This document shows, piece after piece, positions 49,839-64,000 of a stretch of DNA of 64,000 nt; the first letter of the stretch is position 1; each line of letters starts with the position of its first letter. The translations under genes and the position numbers were made by a program. Below the pieces are notes generated by a model. It ran no database searches and was not told where the DNA came from. It saw only the letters and a program-made list of their open reading frames with translations. Origin of the DNA: Chondrosia reniformis (taxonomy: Eukaryota > Porifera > Demospongiae > Chondrillida > Chondrillidae); contig OX359189.1 of the NCBI GenBank assembly GCA_947172415.1, positions 6,524,501 to 6,588,500 of the forward strand, in the 5' to 3' direction.

Positions 49839-52181
49839 TCATATGTAAGGAGACTCATAAGGATTATCCATGACTTTGTTGTGATAGACAATGTCATCAT
49901 GAATTACAATCTCTTCTCCATCACAGAGGTTAGACAGCTGTGCTATATCTGTGTAAGATGGAGCAGGACTCTCTGGTATATTCTGTGCAGGAATCTCATC
50001 ATAGATGGGATTTATAGTCATCTGAACAGAGGGGTAGCGTGAGGAAGCCATTACAGACCTGTCCATCCCTTTTACTATTATAAGGAAACGTATAATACAG
50101 AACAGTGCTCTAACATTATAAATATATACATATATAATATATTCATGTTTTAAGTGTACATGAATAATCCTGAAGGAATACAATCACAAACATTAAATTA
50201 TTATTATGAAGAGGAGGAGAAGGAGGAACAAAGATCCAGGCAAGTTTATCAAGAGGAGCAATAATAGAACATGTCTCACTTGTAATGTTATTAATATTCA
50301 TGTTTTAAGTTATAACGAAGAAGTAATTACAAATTAATGTCTCAATTTTTATATACAAAGAATTTGTCATTCGCATATATTTATATTTATAATATTATAT
50401 AGCACACTTACTTAAAACTCACATTTCAAAATGAGATGCATAACGGTGGCTATGAGTAGAATAGTCAAAACGTAAAACAAGATTACCGCAGACACTCCCA
50501 CTATGATGTAAGCATATTGAGGAGTCCCACTTTCTAATGCCTATACATGAATTTGAGTGCATAGAAAGTAAAAGTAGGACTGTTAATTAGTCTATCAATT
50601 ACAGACTATTCATTTTTTAAATTGAATGTCAGCATGTTTAATACAAGTATATTGTTTAAAATGTTTATGAACATGCACATATTTTGTAATTTATGTATAA
50701 ACATAGTGAATTTTCATAAAAATACATGTATATGCATGTTGAATGGAAAATTTAATACACAATTAGTTTTTCATTCATATATTTTTACATTATACATTAT
50801 ATACCAACAATATTAATGATGTAATATACGTATATGTACGTATATATGTATATAGAAAAGTAAGTATATCACTGGATAATTGTATATACAACAAATGTCC
50901 ATTGTCAATCATGTAAAATTTAATAGAAGGTACTAAATGAAAGGACTACGTACGTATAATACAGTATATACATGTTGAGCTGACTTTACAATATAAATAC
51001 ACACCTCTTTGTTTGCAGTTTGTTTGGGCAGTTCACTTAACACTGAAAAATAGATATACATGTATATAGCAAAATTACATGTTAAATTAAAATACTGTTA
51101 TTTCTTGTATAAAATGTAATGGAAATATCATATATATATACCTAACAACCAAGTACCTGAGGTCTTAGCTTAGATATATATAATTACTTAGAAGACTAAT
51201 CTTGAATGATAACCATAGATCACCGTCCAGTCAAACGAGATGATATATGGTTTGGGGTAAAGTCGAAGGTTCATAAAATTCTTGCTAATGATGAAACTCC
51301 AAAATACGAAAGAAATTACAGTATTTGGGAATTTACAAGAGGTAGACTCAACAGAACATCTCATTTAAGGAGCTGTCCTGACAGAATTTTCAACTTATTA
51401 GGGTCAATTCAATTAAAATATCTGAGTATATAAAGGTGAGGATGTTAATTACTTAAAAACAGGGACTCTCTATAAAAAATGTACCAGATCCAGTTGTCAA
51501 TAATGATTCCCTTGTAGAAGGTAAGGCTATTTCAATTGTAGATGTCTTCATGCTGGTAATGTCAATTTCATGGCCTATGTATAAATTCATAAATAAATAA
51601 TAAATTGATAATTGTATGCAAGGATGTTTGTATGTATATAAACCTGATAGTAGTGAGACTATAACAATGTTGCTCCAAATAAAGTTACGTTCATTCAAGC
51701 TACCGCATTTAAAAGCTGTCCCATTTAAATTTAGTTGCAAGTCTCTTATTCTAACTGTATATACAGTTTGAGTATCATCCAAAGAACAACAGTTACTACC
51801 AAATTGGTATTTCTGGGAATCAGGAGGAAATGTTTCTTCGTTGTCGTTTTCATCTATCTTAATGATGTATGTCTCCTCATTTGAATCAGAACTGTAACTA
51901 TATTCACATTTTAGAATCAGAGTACCACCAACATAGGATAAAGAGTTTTCATCGAAGTAGAGACTGACTTGGGCTATATATATATACATAAAGAAGACGG
52001 AAACTTAATCAGTGTTGACAAGCTATATATAAATATATATATATACGTATATACACTATAGGTTATCTGAAATAATAAGTGTAATTATGTATTTTTGTTT
52101 ATGTACATACATATACCTATAAAATTTATTACCTGATTCAATCTCTCTGATACTAAGCATAAGAATTGTCCAGATAAACAT
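49839..52181 (-). CDS. Ig/TM receptor with ITAM-like tyrosine tail, paralogue 2 (286 aa)
   Basis: Six exons summing to 287 codons: 52133-52181 (signal peptide MFIWTILMLSIREIES), 51644-51973 (Ig-like, LILKCEYSY...AFKCGSL, extra CC), 51485-51574 and 51005-51042 (stalk), 50423-50540 (TM YAYIIVGVSAVILFYVLTIL), 49839-50074 (tail). The tail repeats NPIYDEI and SYTDIAQL of paralogue 1 exactly, then differs: VIHDDIVYHNK and an extra NPYESPY at the end. The perfect conservation around the first two tyrosines against drift elsewhere supports a signalling role. Confidence 0.88.
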
Positions 52182-53385
52182 TTGTATAGGATCTTTGTAT
52201 GGAGCAGTTAGCCTCTATTATAGAGGCTTAACAATCTGATTTTATTAAAAGTAAAGTACTTTTTAATAATAATGAAACTGATGCATTAGGATATGTATAT
52301 AATAATATTCATATGCATGAATATAATATAAACTTTGTATATATATACATAGAATACATACTCTTGGCTTCTACAGTTTTATACCATGTAGATGTGTATG
52401 TGTCCTCAAAATATTTTGTAACCCTTTTTATTTACCAGGTATTTGCATCAGTTTCCTACTTTTAATTACCATAACCTTTTCTGTTAAAATGCTGACTTAT
52501 GAATCACCACCTTGGATGTTTACATATGTACTACCAAAGTTTCATCTTCACGAAGCTGTACTATATAATTATTCTGTAGTGCATACATACTAAAATTTAA
52601 TATTTCTATATACATAGCAAAGTAAACTCACTTAACCTGAAGCCTGTATGCTTAACATATAGGAAAAACCTTATTGTTAGTGACTATTGATAGGTACACT
52701 AATGATATATTAGTAACACATAATTACATTCTGTGTGGGGGTATCTAGACACATAATTTAGTAGTTTCATTTTCATGTTTTCATGAAAGAAACAAATACA
52801 CACATATATTCTTATTTGAGGAACTCTCCTTTAAACAAGAGCTCTGAATGTTCTACAAACAAGTTGACTAACGTTTTCAAAGGCATTTCAATACTATGGT
52901 ACGTTATATAGGTCTCTAAGCGAATAAGCTTACATACATTAAAGTTACACTTATACTTCATGTACTCTACGCAGGACCTCTTATTATACCTTAATAATTA
53001 AACCGTATACGTTTTAGGAGGCTTGGTTTACGAGCTATAGCTAGTTAGGTAATATATGTTATCTGTACTAGGATTTGTCATAATTCTACCTTAACTATGT
53101 AGCAAATCTAGTGGTATATATAGAACTTTTACACTAAGTGATTCGAATTACAAGTTAAGGAGTTGACTCTTATGTAGCTCTCAGACTACTAGCCATATAC
53201 AGATGTAGACGTCTCAATATGGCTGCTCCTATAGCCATTAATGTATCAATTAACTGATTTAGCTAATGGCCCAATTGTTTTAGTGATAAGAGGTTTTTAT
53301 TAAGATACCTACATGTACAGTGACACTGGAGAGTTGTACAATATGCAAATATTCTAGCCACATTGTTTGCTGTGGCGTGACCAAG
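52182..53385. other. Divergent intergenic region between receptor paralogue 2 and the pseudokinase gene
   Basis: The two genes are transcribed away from each other, so both promoters should lie here. No gene or clear motif seen. Base composition becomes less AT-rich towards the kinase start (53330-53480). Confidence 0.5.
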
Positions 53386-58614
<5,229 letters not shown>

Positions 58615-59092
58615 CTTAAAATACATTTTCATAAACAGTAATTATGTACGTTGTGTTTCCCATCCCCATTTGTATGAGTATAACTGTGCATGTTGCCATG
58701 CATACAAGTGAATTTTTGTATCCACCACATTTTATATTTGTACTTAAAGTGCATGTATTATACTGTACATTTTAGCTATTATTCAATGCATGTGCTGTGT
58801 ATGTAATAATAATGTACACTGTATGTAGTTAAAATAGCTGGTAAGAGAAATAAAACAGACAGAGCTAGTACGTATATTATAATATAAAAGAGAATTTAAC
58901 TGATTACAGGAAACAAATACAATACAGCGAGCCTAACTATACATAGATGAATACATACGCAGTATCACAGAAGTTGATGCTCTCACTTTGATTGATTCTG
59001 ACATTTATATGTATACAAAATTCAATAATGTTTCAGCGCAAATATGTTTTGTTATTATTGTGTATTTCAACTCCTTCTCAAGCACAACAATA
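58615..59092. other. Convergent 3' intergenic region
   Basis: Between the stop codons of the pseudokinase (plus) and receptor paralogue 3 (minus). It contains a possible AATAAA-like signal on the plus strand (AGAAATAAAACAG, about 58845). Nothing else seen. Confidence 0.5.
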
Positions 59093-60814
59093 TTATATTC
59101 CTCCTGAGCAATGATCTGCATTGTGATATGAGTAATCAGTGTGTACAATAATCTTCCCATCAAAGTATCCTGGAAGGGTTGGTACATCTGAATATGATGG
59201 AGCAGGACTCTGAGGCACTGCCTGACCAGGGATCTCATCATAGATGGGATTGAGTGTCATCTGGACAGATGGCGAGGCTGAATTGATTTGACCTTGCAAT
59301 TGGGGATCCGTTTTCTTGGCTAAATGAATGCAGAAGTATGTACCTTTAAAAGTGATGTTAGAGGTAGGATTTGGGAAATGACTCACTGACTTGACTTACC
59401 TTTGATAACTAGAATCATGATAGTTGCAATGAGTATAATGGTCAATATGTATAAGATAATTATTCCAGACACTCCCACAATGATGTAAACAAATTGGGGC
59501 ATACGGTTTTCTGATACCTAAATTGAAAAGGAAAAGAAAAGTTACTGATAAATTATAAATACTGAATATATCTTTGACTTAATGCTTTCATCATAAAAAC
59601 AGATCCAAATGGAAACACTTCTTTTAATTATTATTTAAAAGTTATATACAGGGATAAATGACAAGTGAAATTGATGCCTGAATCTTTCATCTAACCATGT
59701 ATATGATATAGTTGCAAATATATAGTATTATCAGTATGTACAATCGATAATATAAAATATTTATTAGTTTTAAATTTTAATATATATATTTAATATTTAT
59801 TTAATGGCAATTATGAAACATCACCTCTTTAGACGGAATTAAATCTTCTAGTACATAGCTGCTTAACTTTGGTAGCTCACTTAATGTAGAAGACAACACT
59901 TCTATATATAAACATACAAACATACATTTATGCATTACAAATGAACCCATGTATGTATAAGTTTCCATAACTGTATATTATGTGCATCCACAACTTTTAA
60001 TATAATATATACCTCTTGTGCATATGCTACATATATGCTACATATTTTATGGACGTACGTGCGTTAGCCACAGATTCTGATGCTACATTCAGTGAGGGAA
60101 ATTCCATAGTAGTCAAATCTGTGTTTGTGCTGATATTTGAATTCTCCACTAGTAAAATATATATAACAGAAAAATCTAATCTATACAATATGCACTTGCA
60201 GATATGTAACATATAATTCCAAGACTGTAATATGTACATATAGACAAACGTTTATTTGCACACACTTTTCTATAATGTAGTACCTGCAAGTATGACTCTG
60301 ATGGAGTTACTCCATTTAATTGTTTGGGATAACATGTGATATTGACCACATCTGTACTTCGTTCCATTTGCTAGATCTGAAATTTGAACAGTATCTATCC
60401 TGTGTGTCTCATTTGATTCACTGGAACAACAAGCACTTCCTAAGGCAGCCTCATAATCATCTGGATTTATTTGCTCATCATCAATTTCAAAATATGGCTT
60501 AAAGTTTCTAAATTCCTCAACAGAAACACATTTCAAAATTATTGTACCTCCAATTTGAAAAACGGATTTCTCACCAATATAAAGGAGACTACCACCTATA
60601 TAAGTATACAATAATATAATTTTTTTCACAGAAAGCTATATATAACATGAATAATCTAACATATGCATGAGGTTAAGATATCGAATAATAGAATAAAGTA
60701 ATTGATATATTGATAAAAATATATATAATCAATCCTCGGCTCTAACTGCAACTAACCTAAGCCAAGTCCTAGAAGTGCATGAGCAAACAAAATGGTTATG
60801 ACAACGTTAACCAT
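59093..60814 (-). CDS. Ig/TM receptor with ITAM-like tyrosine tail, paralogue 3 (292 aa)
   Basis: Six exons summing to 293 codons: 60757-60814 (signal peptide MVNVVITILFAHALLGLG), 60284-60595 (Ig-like, IILKCVSV...KYRCGQY, extra CC), 60059-60148 and 59825-59898 (stalk, last exon LSSYVLEDLIPSKE), 59400-59517 (TM VYIIVGVSGIIILYILTIIL), 59093-59319 (tail). The tail has NPIYDEI, SYSDVPTL and HTDYSYHN. It is the most diverged of the three in the Ig domain, yet NPIYDEIP and SPAPSY are unchanged. It lies convergent to the pseudokinase gene. Confidence 0.88.
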
Positions 60815-61379
60815 CTCCTACTTCTATATGAATGTATATATAAACTGTATACTGTCCTTTCAGCATATATATGATAGTTTAAGTATACATCTATATACAT
60901 CTATATAAATTATACAATGCCAAGTATATATGAAAACTTACGTTTGTGAATACTATATTGTATTTATAAATACAAATCAGTAAATGAAACAAACTGCACC
61001 TCTATACGTTCAAATGACTAAATATTAATCATCTTTAAGATGTATACATCTTGTGCAGTTATAAATAAAAGAAATCCCTACATATATAACTATCATCTAA
61101 TGATTATACGTATGTATCTTTAGATTTTCAAATGAAAAATTATCACATTGATTTTATATATAGCTTCACTACATTTTTCAGCACACTGCATATACATATA
61201 CATTACAAGCATGGTTGTGATTAAATATAATGCTGTTATATACAGTATATATATAAAAGATATTTGATTTTTGGTGGAATGTGGTATATACGTATGACAT
61301 TGTATGTAAACACACCATATTTTTGCAATTTAGTCTGTGCCTATATAATAATTAAGTCAATTTATTAATTCCATTGCTT
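60815..61379. other. Intergenic, upstream of receptor paralogue 3
   Basis: AT-rich; no gene seen. It separates the start of paralogue 3 from the stop of the next receptor gene. Confidence 0.5.
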
Positions 61380-63240
61380 CTAGGGTAGTATGTAGTCATA
61401 GAGACTCTCATCTTCCTGAGATTTCCTTTCTGGCAGGTCTTGATACCTGTATATATACACAGAACATATGTTTGCTTCCATGTATACAATTTGTTTAAAA
61501 GGCAACTCAATGAACCCACATATACACACATATAAATAGTATGTCTATATACTATTTTTGTTATAATACACTTTTATACCTTATTTTATGAACGTAAATA
61601 ATAAGCAAACAGCTGTGGAGTACATATACATATGTATGTAGATGTACCTGTAGTCTTTTTGAATTATAATCTCCGTCTCATCTTTGAAATACGGTGGAGC
61701 AGGTTCATTAGGGTGGCGTATGGTGGTGTACAAAGGGTTGCTATACATCAATACATTTCCTGGGGATTGCATAGGTAGGCCATTTGGTGGTGGAACTGGT
61801 GGTGAAGGAGTTTGCTGTCTTTTGTGAGCTCTTCTAGCTGGAAAATGGTTAATTTTATAAGAGACGGTGGTAATTAATTTTTACATCTTTATGAAATGCA
61901 TTAGACCAATATATACCTATAGCATATTTAGGTTATGTATGAATATATAAGTATTAGTTATCTCACGGCGCTGAGGTGTATATGTATATATGGATTTTCT
62001 ATATAGGCGTGAGCTCGAGGGCGCAAAGCACCCAAAGGCAAGTGCCTAGAAAATCTATATACATGTACACTGAAGTGTCATGAGATAAGTGATATATACC
62101 CCCCACCCAGGTGTTTATGTGTATGATTGAGTTGTGTTGTGTCGTTTTATCAATTATCACCTACATTGTTATGTGTCTGAGTTGTGTTGTGAATTAACAC
62201 CTACATTATTGTTATTTGGGAAGGATACAACAGGACTTAAGAGTCCGGTGAGAATATGTGCTTCTTAGCTCCTGTTATATCCTGGTTGGCAATGGGGCAT
62301 ATATAGTATTAAATAGTAATTGGAATGTTGGCAACATAATTTATAATATTATAATAATATATGCATGAAGTTTTATAAATGATTAAAGTATATACAATAC
62401 AAACAAAGTTCACAATTGCTTGATGTCAAACACTTTACTATAATTATTTAACATTCAAACCTTTAATAGCCAGATGCATGACAACTCCAATGAGGATTAC
62501 AGTTAGAAGATAGCCAACAATTCCTGTGATACTTCCCACAATGACAAATACAAATTCTACAAGAAAATGTTTCAATACAACCTGACTTTATTTACACTAA
62601 ATACATGCACTTTTTTATGAATTATATATATAATTATGAATTCACAATAATTTTTAAATCATTAAAATGTTAAACATACAGGGTAAATATATAGTTCAAT
62701 GAACATTCATTTGCCTCACCAGATGATTGATTGCTATTCTCATCACTCTCCACACGTTCCACTATAGGTATCTCAGTAGTAGTCTCTGTAGGATTTTGCA
62801 TAAAAGTACTTGACTGAGTACTAGATGAGGTAGACAGTATAACAGTGCTTGACTGAGTACTAGATGAGGTAGACAGTATAACAGTGCTTGACTGTGTATT
62901 AGATGAAGTGAATACTGCAGAAGTGCTTGACTGAGTATTAGATGAAGTGGATACTGTAGAAGTGCTTGACTGTGTATTAGACAAAGTGAATACTGCAGAA
63001 GTGCTTGACTGAGTATTAGATGAAGTAGATACTGTAGAAGTGTTTGACTGATCACTAGATGAGGTGGAATCTATAAAGTCATTTAAAGAGTTGTGAAATG
63101 TATGCACATGGTCATGATTATATATATATATACAACATGCCATGCACATAATATTATAATATACGTGTTCTGTTAAATTTACATCAGCTGGAAATTGCAT
63201 GTGATCATCAGTGGTCTGTGCTTTATCTTGGGTAAAAGTA
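61380..63240 (-). CDS. Mucin-like TM receptor with tyrosine-motif tail (partial, divergent family member)
   Basis: Exons read from the 3' end: 61380-61446 (SLYDYILP and stop), 61648-61837 (tail: YSNPLYTTIRHPN, PPYFKDETEII, plus proline-rich PSPPVPPPNG), 62461-62556 (TM FVFVIVGSITGIVGYLLTVI), 62720-63070 (Ser/Thr stalk of 15-residue repeats). A further exon near 63175-63225 (DKAQTTDDHMQFPADVNLTE) is uncertain. The TM and tail resemble the neighbouring receptors (GVVMHLAIK; NPxY followed by a second tyrosine), and the PxxP stretch could bind SH3 domains. The 5' end, including any Ig domain and signal peptide, is not found and probably lies beyond 64000. Confidence 0.7.
61961..62305 (+). mobile_element. 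Composite MITE-like element with terminal hairpin, second locus
   Basis: 61961-62090 forms a long imperfect hairpin (ATCTCACGG...ATGGATTTTCTATAT against ATCTATATACATG...TCATGAGAT) around CTCGAGGGCGC. 62105-62305 follows, with ACAACAGGACTTAAGAG and CTCCTGTTATATCC as a second stem. In reverse orientation it matches copy B at 3233-3640. It lies in the intron between the tail and TM exons. Confidence 0.65.
62780..63065 (-). repeat. Minisatellite coding Ser/Thr repeats
   Basis: About six copies of a 39-45 bp unit containing GTGCTTGACTG (plus strand). They encode SSNTQSSTSTVST-type repeats in the extracellular stalk. Confidence 0.85.
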
Positions 63241-64000
63241 AATTTTTGATAAAAAATATATGCATAAATTATAAAAATAAAATAATAATTATAATATTAA
63301 ATTTGAACACATACGTGGATGTGTATACAGTAACTTTAAATGTATGAATAATCAGAGTGATAAGCATAACCACAACTAATCATTTTCCAACATCATGAAG
63401 ATATGTAGAAATCATGGAAGAATTACAAGGAGTAGAGCCTAGGACAGCTGATTACGACAAACAGCAGTCTGCCACGGAGCTACAATTACCATAGCAATGA
63501 TCCATTTATACATTAATATTATCTTATCACCAATCTCATATTATTACAGAATGCATTTTGGATTAAATGTATGCAATTCCGTATACTATAATTATGAAAA
63601 TTACTACGTATGTACTTACATGAACATGTAACATGACAAAACTATATATACATCATAACTACGTATGCTGAGTATTAGACGAAGTGGATACTGTAGAAGT
63701 GCTTGGCTAAGTATTAGACGAAGTGGATACTGTAGAAGTGTTTGACTGATCACTAGATGAGGTGGACTCTTTAAAGTGTGTGAAATGTATGCAATGGTCA
63801 TGAATATATATACAATATGCCGTGTACATATTGTAATATACCAATTTTTAGTACAAGCTGATAATCAGGGATCCATTTCCAATGGATGTATGTGTAGTAC
63901 ATATTGAAGGTAAAACATGGTTGAAACTGATTCTGAAAGAATTGCATGGTTATCATCTGTCATGCATAGTACTAGTATATATATAGTATTTTCAATATAT
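63241..64000. other. Intron or 5' region of the mucin-like receptor
   Basis: 63660-63762 holds two more copies of the Ser/Thr repeat, interrupted by a stop in the best frame (GCTAAG), so probably a decayed duplicate of the stalk exon. No other exon recognised. Confidence 0.5.

Noticed and set aside
62762..63055. Repeat protein ILSQALLQYSL in the second frame
   Set aside because: Frame-shifted reading of the Ser/Thr minisatellite; the other frame continues into TM and tail exons.

Overview
The window looks like genomic DNA of a sponge, probably a haplosclerid demosponge close to Amphimedon. The evidence is very AT-rich DNA with small introns (GT...AG), dense runs of TATA and ACGTACGTA, animal-only domain mixes (adhesion-GPCR GAIN/GPS plus 7TM, hormone-receptor domains, Ig, FNIII, SRCR, SH3-SH2-kinase) and sponge-like mobile elements. 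The organism assignment is inference. Gene models were built by reading conserved frames through splice sites; six of them sum to whole codons.

Left third (1-24836, minus strand): two tandem adhesion-GPCR-like genes. Copy 1 (1-8113) runs off the left edge inside the 7TM domain and has no signal-peptide exon, beginning instead at a Calx-beta-like end exon. Copy 2 (about 8340-24836) has a signal peptide, three tandem Ig-Ig-FNIII-(decayed SRCR) units, a Ser/Thr linker and the same HormR/GAIN/GPS region. Its TM1 exon is broken and no further TM exons follow, so the two copies could be one fused transcription unit. The duplication provides empty-site comparisons for several inserted elements.

Centre (24837-34390): mobile-element territory. 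It holds a LINE remnant, a LINE 3' tail, a CYTH-domain gene fragment, an unassigned GC-richer patch, and a Penelope-like element of the permuted type (GIY-YIG endonuclease upstream of the reverse transcriptase). That element has a pseudo-LTR carrying a hammerhead-ribozyme-like core and the RT tail of a second copy upstream in head-to-tail order.

Right half (34391-64000): an immune-receptor-like cluster. On the minus strand are an Ig3-FNIII-TM receptor; two small secreted Cys-containing proteins (171 and 165 aa); three closely related receptors with one Ig-like domain, a stalk, a TM and a tail carrying NPIYDEI plus YTDI/YSDV tyrosine motifs (287, 286 and 292 aa); and a fourth, more divergent, Ser/Thr-rich member cut by the right edge. 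The pair small secreted gene + Ig/tyrosine-motif receptor is duplicated as a cassette (36872-41747 and 46669-52181), with a ~170 bp satellite array and a hammerhead-bearing palindromic element between. On the plus strand, inside the cluster, is a 12-exon SH3-SH2-kinase gene (53386-58614) that aligns with Csk but has lost the Lys, HRD Asp, DFG Gly and glycine loop: a Csk-like pseudokinase. Receptors with SH2-docking tyrosines beside an SH2 pseudokinase is the most interesting candidate system here.

Hammerhead ribozymes occur in two orientations (14236-14284 minus, 43148-43196 plus), with a third, inverted core at 14613-14645.
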